NCBI GenBank assembly: GCA_964418425.1
Contig: CAYQLT010000082.1
Coordinates: 1-9,661, forward strand
DNA from: CAYQLT01 sp964418425
Lineage (GTDB): Bacteria; Bacillota; Limnochordia; Limnochordales; Geochordaceae
Direction of reading: 5' to 3'
Length of the DNA: 9,661 nt
A program made the translations under genes and the position numbers. Below are positions 1 through 5,731 of this stretch, in pieces. How positions within the stretch are numbered: the stretch's first letter is position 1; each line of letters begins with the position of its first letter. Below the pieces are notes generated by a model, which saw only the letters and a list, made by a program, of their open reading frames with translations, made no database searches and had not been told where the DNA came from.

Positions 1-293
1 CCATCATCGTGCGGCACATCCTGCCCAACGTGGCGTCGCTGGTGCTGGTTCAGTCGACGCTGTACATGGGCGTCGCCCTTCTGTACTCGGCCGGGCTGGG
101 GTTCCTCGGGCTTGGGGTGCAGCCGCCGACGCCCGAGTGGGGTGCCATGCTGGGTTCGGGGAGGGACTACATCTACTCCGCGCCCCACCTTACCCTGTTT
201 CCGGGGCTGGCCATCTTCCTGTCCGTGCTGGGGTTCAACCTGCTGGGGGACGGGCTGCGGGACACCCTCGACCCGCAGCTGAAGGGCCGTTGA
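1..293 (+). CDS. Peptide ABC transporter permease, DppC/OppC family (3' fragment)
   Basis: This is the C-terminal end of an inner-membrane permease of the DppC/OppC type, which pairs with a DppB-type subunit to form the channel of a peptide/nickel-class ABC importer. The reading frame is open from the window edge (first full codon at base 3), so the GTG at 9 is not the start. Visible are the end of the EAA cytoplasmic loop that docks on the ATPase (RHILPN), the family-typical GFLGLGVQPPTPEWGAML stretch, a last transmembrane segment (LFPGLAIFLSVLGFNLLG) and the characteristic ending GDGLRDTLDPQLKGR before TGA. It lines up without gaps against the end of the second DppC-type gene at 4722-5648, so the two are paralogues from separate transporter units. 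Substrate unknown. The fragment is probably the last permease gene of an operon entering from the left. Confidence 0.93.
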   Translation, partial: IIVRHILPNVASLVLVQSTLYMGVALLYSAGLGFLGLGVQPPTPEWGAMLGSGRDYIYSAPHLTLFPGLAIFLSVLGFNLLGDGLRDTLDPQLKGR

Positions 294-343
294 GCGCGGC
301 CGATGGGCCACCGGGGGCTGCTCGGGCGGCGGGCAGAGGCGAC

Positions 344-380
344 CGGCCCTCGCCGGCACGTGCCCTTCGGCCCTCGCCGG
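344..380. repeat. Two 13-base direct repeats 24 bases apart in an intergenic gap
   Basis: CGGCCCTCGCCGG occurs at 344-356 and again, identically, at 368-380. A small hairpin (CGGGG, loop TGTT, CCCCG) overlaps the end of the second copy at 378-391. No T tract follows, so it is a weak terminator candidate for the permease upstream. The rest of the 294-460 gap is plain GC-rich sequence with no recognisable promoter. In DNA this GC-rich the repeat may be chance. Confidence 0.4.
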
Positions 381-444
381 GGTGTTCCCCGCAGCCGTCG
401 CGGTCGTGCACCCCCCGGCCCTTACCGCCGTGCCCGCCCAGGCG

Positions 445-449
445 AGGAG
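445..449 (+). promoter_or_regulatory. Ribosome binding site supporting a TTG start
   Basis: AGGAG lies 11 bases before the TTG at 461, within GCGAGGAGAG. It is the best Shine-Dalgarno match in the neighbourhood and supports TTG 461 over the in-frame ATG codons at 479 and 488, which would be 29 and 38 bases away. The spacing is slightly long, so ATG 479 is not fully excluded. Confidence 0.5.
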
Positions 450-460
450 AGTGAAGCCGC

Positions 461-1243
461 TTGCGAAGTCAAGTCTTGATGGAAGCGATGACCTGGCCGG
501 AGATTCGCTATGCCCTGCAGGCCGGTAAGACCACCGCGGTGCTGGCGGTGGCTTCCACGGAGCAGCACGGCCCGGCGTTGCCGCTGACGACCGATGAGGA
601 GATCGGGCGGGCGCTGGCGGTGGAGGTGGCTTTGGCGCTTGGCGATGCGCTGGCGGCCCCGGTCGTCGCTCCCGGCTGCTCGGATCACCACCTGGCGTGG
701 CCGGGGACCGTATCGATCCCGCCCGACCTTCTTGCGGAGCTGGTGAGCCACCACCTGCGCAACCTGGCAGGGCACGGGTTTCGGGAGATCGTGCTCTTTT
801 CGTCCCACGGGGGCAACTTCGGGCCGCTGGGCAGCCGGCTGCAGCAGCTGCGGGCGGCGGCGGGCAGCGCTCGGCTCATCGACCTGCTCGACCCGGACTG
901 GTTTTTCGACGCGTGGTTCACCGTGCTGCGGGCGCACGGGCGGCAGGAGGTGACGCTGCCCCATGCGGACGTGATGGAGACCGCCATGATGTTGTACCTG
1001 CGGCCCGAGCTCGTGCGGCAGGACAAGCTGGAGCCAGGGTTTACGGGCACGGTGCGGCTGGACGAACTCACGGCGCGGGGGCTTTCGGCCTTCACCCCCA
1101 ACGGCGTGCTGGGCGACCCCCGGGGGGCGACCGCCGAGCTGGGCCGAGCCCTGCTGGAGGGCCTCGCCCGGGCCATGGTGGCGGAGATCCGGCGGCGGCG
1201 CCAGATGCCCGTTGTAGGCCCCGAGGGGAGACCGGTCGCGTGA
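461..1243 (+). CDS. Creatininase-family metal-dependent amidohydrolase
   Basis: A cytoplasmic 260-residue protein of the creatininase family, whose members use a two-metal centre to hydrolyse cyclic or linear amides (creatinine, formamidopyrimidines, the mycofactocin precursor peptide). All family motifs are present: STEQHGPALPL near residue 32 with E34, H36 and D45 as expected metal ligands, SDHHLAWPGT at 74-83, SSHGGN with H116, HADVMET with H168 and E173, and GDPRGATAELG near the end. Length is normal. The TTG start is chosen for its Shine-Dalgarno. The stop overlaps the next gene's GTG by 4 bases, implying translational coupling. The gene sits between two peptide-transporter units, a common setting for this family, suggesting its substrate is an imported amide or peptide; this is inference. 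True creatinine activity cannot be claimed, since the family is functionally broad. Confidence 0.93.
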   Translation: MRSQVLMEAMTWPEIRYALQAGKTTAVLAVASTEQHGPALPLTTDEEIGRALAVEVALALGDALAAPVVAPGCSDHHLAWPGTVSIPPDLLAELVSHHLRNLAGHGFREIVLFSSHGGNFGPLGSRLQQLRAAAGSARLIDLLDPDWFFDAWFTVLRAHGRQEVTLPHADVMETAMMLYLRPELVRQDKLEPGFTGTVRLDELTARGLSAFTPNGVLGDPRGATAELGRALLEGLARAMVAEIRRRRQMPVVGPEGRPVA

Positions 1244-1698
1244 CGGCGCTGCGGGAGCTCGTGTACCTGATCGCACTCGCATGGTGGACGGGGACGGCCC
1301 TTTACTTCGGGGGAAGTGCGACCCCCTCCATCTTCGCCCGCTTTCCCAGGGGGCAGGCGGGCCAGATCGTCGAGGTCATGTTTCCGGGCTACTATCGAAC
1401 AGCGGTGGGGACGGCCCTCGTCCTGGTCGCAGTGGGCCTGTGGCGGGTGGCGGCCGGGCGACCCCGGGCCGCCCTGGCGCTGGCCCTCATTGTGGTCATG
1501 CTGGTGTTCGACCTCGCCGGCGCCTTCGTGCTGCAGCCCCGGATCCACGCCCTGCGGGTTCAGGCAGCGCAGGCCGGGCCTGAGGCGCCGCTGCCCCCCG
1601 AGTTCGGACGGCTCCACGGCCTTTCGGTGGGCGCCAGCGCCATCTCGCTCCTGTCGGCCCTCGCACTGTGGGGCCTGGCCGCATTCAGCGGTCTGTAG
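1240..1698 (+). CDS. Small integral membrane protein, DUF4149/TMEM205-like
   Basis: A 152-residue protein with about four hydrophobic segments (roughly residues 5-25, 55-72, 77-98 and 128-148), predicted to lie in the cytoplasmic membrane. The pattern matches the DUF4149/TMEM205-like family as I know it: an early W-x-G in helix 1, ATPSIFARFPRGQAGQI after it, the FPGYY motif near residue 48, LQPRIHALR near 98 and FGRLHGLSV near 122. Biochemical function in bacteria is not established. The start is the GTG at 1240, which overlaps the creatininase stop in a GTGA junction; the longer upstream reading of this frame is only a shadow of the creatininase gene. The two genes are almost certainly co-transcribed, but the functional link is unknown. 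A convergent minus-strand gene ends 35 bases downstream. Confidence 0.82.
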   Translation: MTALRELVYLIALAWWTGTALYFGGSATPSIFARFPRGQAGQIVEVMFPGYYRTAVGTALVLVAVGLWRVAAGRPRAALALALIVVMLVFDLAGAFVLQPRIHALRVQAAQAGPEAPLPPEFGRLHGLSVGASAISLLSALALWGLAAFSGL

Positions 1699-1733
1699 CC
1701 AGCCAGGTGCGGGGGCTGTCGGCAACGGGCCGC

Positions 1734-1806
1734 TCACGGCTTTCGGGCGACCGCCACAACCCAGCTCTTGGTGAAAAGCCGCCCGTCGGGCAGATAGGTG
1801 ACGATC
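1734..1806 (-). CDS. C-terminal fragment of an unidentified minus-strand protein, cut by the assembly gap
   Basis: Reading leftward out of the N run, one frame gives 23 residues and a TGA (at 1736-1734), ending PDGRLFTKSWVVAVARKP. This reads like the last beta strands of a folded protein and resembles the C-termini of some class I SAM-dependent methyltransferases, where a paired strand ends in a phrase such as SW-VVARK. That resemblance is from memory and weak. The alternative frames give proline/arginine-rich text with no such character. The fragment is convergent with the DUF4149 gene (35 bases between stops), a normal arrangement. Most of the gene is inside or beyond the gap, so function cannot be assigned. 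Confidence 0.5.
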
Positions 1807-1906
1807 NNNNNNNNNNNNNNNNNNNNNNNNNNNNNNNNNNNNNNNNNNNNNNNNNNNNNNNNNNNNNNNNNNNNNNNNNNNNNNNNNNNNNNNNNNNNNN
1901 NNNNNN
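1807..1906. other. Assembly gap (exactly 100 N)
   Basis: A run of exactly 100 N is the conventional placeholder for a scaffold join of unknown length. Sequence on the two sides may be farther apart than it looks. Any reading frame that crosses it (several do) is meaningless across the join. Confidence 0.98.
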
Positions 1907-1990
1907 GGAAAAGGGGCTTGCGGCCAGTATGTCGAACCCCCGCGCCGGCCGCTGAAGGGCTTTTTCCGACAAACGGACAGTGCAAACCAT
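1907..1990 (-). CDS. Possible N-terminal fragment of a minus-strand gene entering the gap
   Basis: From an ATG at 1990 on the minus strand, 28 codons run into the gap and include RGFDILAASPFS, which looks more protein-like than the two other minus frames. It could be the N-terminus of the protein whose C-terminus appears at 1734-1806; the frame difference is irrelevant because gap length is unknown. Evidence against: third-position GC is only moderate (19 of 28 codons), no Shine-Dalgarno precedes the ATG, and only 15 bases would separate it from the ATG of the solute-binding gene on the other strand, leaving no room for two promoters. The stretch may instead be the untranslated leader of that gene. 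Family not recognised. Confidence 0.3.
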
Positions 1991-1992
1991 TC

Positions 1993-2000
1993 GGGGGGAA
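1993..2000 (+). promoter_or_regulatory. Ribosome binding site of the solute-binding protein gene
   Basis: A GGGGGGAA stretch lies 5 bases before the ATG at 2006. It supports that start over the internal ATG at 2108, which would cut into the signal peptide. No convincing promoter is visible between the gap and this site; it probably lies in the missing sequence. Confidence 0.5.
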
Positions 2001-2005
2001 TATCG

Positions 2006-3673
2006 ATGCGACTCGTTGCAGCCAGGCCGTTTTCCGGCCTCCGCCCGGCCCCGTCGGGCGCTCTGACCGCTTTGCCGCTCGCCGCTGCCCTTGCCATCTC
2101 TCTGGCGATGCTCTCGGTGCTGTTGCTGCCGGCGCTCTCCCTGCAGGCGGCCGGGGTAGCGGCAGGCAGCCCGGCCCTTGCCGCCCAGGCGCCTCGCACC
2201 GGCGGAATCCTTCGGGTGGCAATCCCGGGGGATCCCCCCAGCCTCGACCTGCACCACACGACCGCCTACCTGGCGGAAATCATCGCCTGGCACGTCTTCG
2301 AACCGCTGTTTACGTACGATGCCCGCTACGAGATCGTCCCGATGCTGGCCGACTCCTACTCCGTCTCCGGCGACGGCACCTCCTACACCATCCGCCTGCG
2401 GTCCGGGGTGCGCTTCCACGACGGGCAGGAGATGACGGCCGAGGACGTGGCGGCGAGCCTGCGGCGCTGGCTGGAACTCTCCCAGGTGGGCGGGCGCTAC
2501 ATCCGCCCCATCCTGCGCTCGCTTTCTGCCACCGACCGCTACACGGTGCGCATCGAGCTGACCGAACCCTCCGGCGTCCTGCTGCCCGCCCTCGCCCAGC
2601 CGGTTCAGATGGCGGCCATCTACCCCGCACGGATCGCGCAACAGGCCGGAGGTTCGCCCATCTCGGAGTTCGTCGGCACCGGCCCCTTCCGGTTCGTGGA
2701 GTGGCAGCCCAACCGCTACATCCGCCTCGCCCGCTTCGACGCCTACCGCCCGAGGCCGGAGCCGCCCTCGGGCTACGGGGGCGCCCGGGCCGCCTACGTG
2801 GACGAACTGCGGTTCATCCCGGTGCCGGACGTGGGCACCCGGGTGGCGGGGGTGCGCACCGGAACCTACCACGTGGCCACAGACATCACCACCGACCTCT
2901 ATGACTCCCTGCGGGCCGACCCCAGCCTGCAGATGCTGGTGATGAAGCCGTACGGGTGGGCCGTGGCTGTCTTCAACAACCGCAAGGGGGTGATGAGCAA
3001 CCCGAAGATGCGTCAAGCCTTCCTGGCGGCTCTGGATATGGACGAGATTCTGGCCGGCACCTTCGGCAACCCGGTCTTCTACCGGGCCGACCCGGGGCTT
3101 CTGTTTCGGGAGACCCCGTGGTGGACCGATGCCGGAGCCTCCCGGTACAACCAGAAGGATCCCGCCCGCGCCCGCCGCCTGCTCCAGGAGGCCGGCTACC
3201 GGGGCGAGGTCGTCCGTTGGGTGACGAGCCAGCAGTACGACTGGGCCTACCGGCCGGCCCTCATCGCCTCGGAGCAGCTCAAGCGGGCAGGCTTCAACGT
3301 AGTGCTGGAGGTGGTCGACTGGGCCACGGTGTTCCAGCGCCGCTCGAACCCCGACCTGTTTGACGTCTTCAGCACCTCCTTCATCTTCAGCCCGGGCGTC
3401 AGTCCGCCCACCCAGCCGGTACTGCTCAACGCCAACTACCCGGGCTGGTGGGAGAACCCCGAGAAGGAGCGGCTGGTCGCACAGCTGGTGCGCGAGGTGG
3501 AACCTAAGGCACGCTACGCTCTGTGGGCCCGGATCCAGGAGCTGTTCTGGGAGGACGTGCCTGCCGTCAAGTTCGGCGACTTCTTCAACTTCAGCGTCGC
3601 CCGCAGGTCGGTGCAAAATTATCAAAACACGGCGGACATGTTCTTCTGGAACGTCTGGCTGCAGGAGCCCTAA
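2006..3673 (+). CDS. ABC transporter substrate-binding protein, family 5 (DppA/OppA type)
   Basis: A 555-residue extracytoplasmic solute-binding protein of the dipeptide/oligopeptide/nickel class, which captures the ligand outside the membrane and delivers it to the permease pair encoded next. Residues 1 to about 62 form a long export signal: a basic start (MRLVAARPF), a hydrophobic core around 20-50 and an Ala-rich end (SPALAAQA) suitable for signal peptidase I. There is no cysteine lipobox, so unlike many Gram-positive homologues it would not be lipid-anchored. The mature domain begins at GGILRVAIPGDPPSLD (about 66). Family hallmarks follow: SYTIRLRSGVRFHDGQ at 126-141, TAEDVAASLRRW, and GTGPFRFVEW with the following aromatic/basic stretch. 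Length and C-terminus are normal. It is the first gene of a three-gene operon; 111 bases separate it from the permease. Ligand not predictable. Confidence 0.95.
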   Translation: MRLVAARPFSGLRPAPSGALTALPLAAALAISLAMLSVLLLPALSLQAAGVAAGSPALAAQAPRTGGILRVAIPGDPPSLDLHHTTAYLAEIIAWHVFEPLFTYDARYEIVPMLADSYSVSGDGTSYTIRLRSGVRFHDGQEMTAEDVAASLRRWLELSQVGGRYIRPILRSLSATDRYTVRIELTEPSGVLLPALAQPVQMAAIYPARIAQQAGGSPISEFVGTGPFRFVEWQPNRYIRLARFDAYRPRPEPPSGYGGARAAYVDELRFIPVPDVGTRVAGVRTGTYHVATDITTDLYDSLRADPSLQMLVMKPYGWAVAVFNNRKGVMSNPKMRQAFLAALDMDEILAGTFGNPVFYRADPGLLFRETPWWTDAGASRYNQKDPARARRLLQEAGYRGEVVRWVTSQQYDWAYRPALIASEQLKRAGFNVVLEVVDWATVFQRRSNPDLFDVFSTSFIFSPGVSPPTQPVLLNANYPGWWENPEKERLVAQLVREVEPKARYALWARIQELFWEDVPAVKFGDFFNFSVARRSVQNYQNTADMFFWNVWLQEP

Positions 3674-3784
3674 GCAGGCCGGACGGCCGGTGAGCCTGGC
3701 GGTGGCGAGCGCCGGCGGGCGGGGTGGGAGCAAGGCCGGGGACGGGGCCGCAGCCGGCGCCGCCTTTAGGGCCGGGGTCGGGAC

Positions 3785-4729
3785 GTGAGCGCCTATCTGG
3801 CGCGGCGCGTGCTGGCGCTTTTCCCCGTCATGCTCATCGTCGCGGCGGTGAGCTTCACCCTGTTGCACCTCACGCCCGGCGACCCGGCGAACATCCTGCT
3901 GGGCCCGGACGCCGCGCCCGAAGCCGTGGCCCGGCTCCGGGCGGAGCTGGGCCTCGATGCGCCGCTGGTCGCGCAGTTCGGGCGGTTTGTGCTGCGGCTG
4001 GCCCGAGGGGACCTGGGCCGCTCCATCTTCTTTCAGGCCCCGGTGGCGCAGGTGCTCTGGAACCATCTCGAGCCCACCGTGCTTCTCGGCGTGATGGCGA
4101 TTTGCGTGGCAGTCGCCATCGGCGTGCCGGCAGGCGTGAGCGCGGCCGTCCACCACGGCCGCGCCAGGGATCAGCTCTACATGGGCCTGGCGCTCATGGG
4201 CGTCTCCATCCCTGAGTTTTGGTTGAGCCTCAATCTCATCTGGATTTTCGCCGTCGGGCTGAGATGGCTGCCGGTGGCCGGGTACCTGTCGCCCCGGGAG
4301 GCCGGGCTGGCGGCCCTTCGGTACCTCATCATGCCTGCCGTGGCCATGGGGTTTGTGCAATCGGCCCTCATCGCCCGCATGACCCGGGCTGCGGCGCTGG
4401 AGGCGCTGAGCCAGGACTACATCCGCACGGCCCGGGCCAAGGGAGCCAGCGAGCGGGCCGTGATCTACAAGCACCTGTTGAAAAACGCCATGGTCAATGT
4501 CATCACCGTGATCGGCATCTCCTTCTCCATCATGGTGGGAGGAAACCTGGCGGTAGAAACCATCTTCGCGATCCCCGGGCTCGGCCAGCTTCTCATCTCG
4601 TCGGTGCTGCGGCGGGACTATCCCGTCATCCAGGGGATCGTGCTGTTGTTCACCGCCAGCTACGTGCTGGTGAACCTGCTGGTGGATCTGGCCTATGCGT
4701 GGATTGACCCCCGGATCCGGTATGCCTGA
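3785..4729 (+). CDS. Peptide ABC transporter permease, DppB/OppB family
   Basis: A 314-residue inner-membrane permease, complete. The N-terminal helix (residues 8-29) leads into the family signature LTPGDPANILLGPDA, then the ELGLDAPLVAQF and GDLGRSIFF elements of the external loop. Membrane segments follow near 98-122, 131-160, 178-197, 236-256 and 284-306. The EAA loop that contacts the ATPase is at about 210-235 (SQDYIRTARAKGASERAVIY). FAIPGLGQLL and the ending YAWIDPRIRYA are typical. The GTG at 3785 is the first start after an in-frame TAG at 3767-3769; a GGGG at 3774-3777 is a modest ribosome site. The stop overlaps the ATG of the next permease by 8 bases, so the two are translationally coupled. 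The 111-base spacer before it is GC-rich, with no promoter or terminator I can recognise. Confidence 0.95.
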   Translation: MSAYLARRVLALFPVMLIVAAVSFTLLHLTPGDPANILLGPDAAPEAVARLRAELGLDAPLVAQFGRFVLRLARGDLGRSIFFQAPVAQVLWNHLEPTVLLGVMAICVAVAIGVPAGVSAAVHHGRARDQLYMGLALMGVSIPEFWLSLNLIWIFAVGLRWLPVAGYLSPREAGLAALRYLIMPAVAMGFVQSALIARMTRAAALEALSQDYIRTARAKGASERAVIYKHLLKNAMVNVITVIGISFSIMVGGNLAVETIFAIPGLGQLLISSVLRRDYPVIQGIVLLFTASYVLVNLLVDLAYAWIDPRIRYA

Positions 4730-5648
4730 CGGTGGTGCTCCCGGCGGCGCTGCCCGTGCCGGCATTGCTGCCCCGCCAACCCGGGCGGCACGGGCCAGCG
4801 AAGCGCCGAGCCCGATGAAGGGCTGGCGGAGACTGTTTGCCCGCCGCCCGCTGGCGGCGGCAGGCCTCGTGGCGCTGGCCTGCGTGGTGGCGCTTTCGGT
4901 GGCGGCGCCAGCCTTTCCTGGCCTTAACCCCCAGACCATGAACATCGCCCGGCGCCTGCACCGGCCGGCACCCGGCTTGTGGCTCGGCACCGACGAGTTT
5001 GGGCGCGATATCCTGGCCCGGGTCGTGCACGGGACCCGCCTTTCTCTGCTGGTGGGTGCAACGGTAACGGTGTTCTGCGTGGCGGCCGGGGGGATGGTGG
5101 GCCTGGCGGCCGGCTATTTCCGGCATCTGGACAATCTCCTCATGCGCATCATGGACGGCTTCATGGCCTTCCCGTCGGTCATCCTGGCCATCGCCCTCAT
5201 GGCGGCCCTCGGGCCCAGTGTGGTCAACGTCATCGTGGCGCTGGGGGTGACCTACACGCCCCGGATGGCCAGGGTCGTGCGCAGCTCCGTGCTGGTGGTG
5301 CGCGAGCTGGACTACGCCCAGGCCGCCGTGGCCATCGGCTGCCCCACCGGCCGGGTGCTGTTTCGCCACGTGCTGCCCAACTGCGTGTCGCCCATGACGG
5401 TTCAGGCGACGTTTACCTTCGCCTACGCCGTGCTGGGCGAGGCGCTTTTGAGCTTCCTGGGCGTCGGGGTGCCGCCTTACGTTCCTTCGCTCGGCACCAT
5501 GCTGTCGGCCGGGCGGGTCTACATCCAGGTGGCGCCGTGGATGACGATCTTTCCCGGCCTCATGGTGTTCGTGGTGGTGCTCGCGCTGAACCTCATCGGG
5601 GATACCCTGCGGGATGCGCTCGACCGCCGCCTGCAGAAGGTCATTTAG
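4722..5648 (+). CDS. Peptide ABC transporter permease, DppC/OppC family
   Basis: The partner permease of the preceding DppB-type gene, 308 residues from the ATG at 4722. Signature elements in order: first helix about 43-63, LGTDEFGRDILARVVHGTR at about 88-106, the EAA loop at about 195-220 (ELDYAQAAVAIGCPTGRVLF then RHVLPN), SFLGVGVPPYVPSLGTML, and the ending IGDTLRDALDRRLQKVI. The start is uncertain: 4722 overlaps the dppB-like stop by 8 bases, an upstream ATG at 4695 overlaps by 35, and the ATG at 4815 would remove a 31-residue Ala/Gly/Pro-rich tail that is probably disordered. None has a strong Shine-Dalgarno. No DppD/DppF ATPase follows; the next gene is convergent, so ATP-binding subunits must come from elsewhere. 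Its C-terminal half is paralogous to the fragment at 1-293. Confidence 0.93.
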   Translation: MPDGGAPGGAARAGIAAPPTRAARASEAPSPMKGWRRLFARRPLAAAGLVALACVVALSVAAPAFPGLNPQTMNIARRLHRPAPGLWLGTDEFGRDILARVVHGTRLSLLVGATVTVFCVAAGGMVGLAAGYFRHLDNLLMRIMDGFMAFPSVILAIALMAALGPSVVNVIVALGVTYTPRMARVVRSSVLVVRELDYAQAAVAIGCPTGRVLFRHVLPNCVSPMTVQATFTFAYAVLGEALLSFLGVGVPPYVPSLGTMLSAGRVYIQVAPWMTIFPGLMVFVVVLALNLIGDTLRDALDRRLQKVI

Positions 5649-5682
5649 GGCGCCATGGACAGCGCTCCGCCCCATGGATAGC

Positions 5683-5707
5683 CCCTGGCACGCCCTTTGC
5701 CCCAGGG
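5683..5707. terminator. Hairpin between convergent genes, possible terminator
   Basis: CCCTGG (5683-5688) and CCAGGG (5702-5707) form a 6-base-pair stem with a 13-base loop. It lies in the 83-base space between the plus-strand permease stop and the minus-strand AbiEii gene stop, where a bidirectional terminator would be expected. No T tract follows on either strand, so an intrinsic terminator is doubtful. Two CCATGG palindromes (5653-5658, 5672-5677) sit just before it. Confidence 0.25.
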
Positions 5708-5731
5708 AGGGAGGGACCCCACGGCACGCCG

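Noticed and set aside
1..293. Stand-alone 94-residue protein from the GTG at 9
   Set aside because: The frame is open to the window edge and the content is the tail of a normal-length DppC-type permease, so it is a truncated view rather than a small gene.
422..1282. A minus-strand frame opposite the creatininase gene
   Set aside because: The plus strand carries every creatininase motif; the antisense translation is Arg/His/Pro-rich with no family character.
1685..4990. A very long minus-strand open frame (about 1100 codons) opposite the solute-binding and DppB-type genes
   Set aside because: It crosses the N gap, is rich in His/Arg/Gly/Gln/Pro with no domain pattern, and mirrors well-supported genes on the plus strand. 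Long antisense frames are expected at this GC content.
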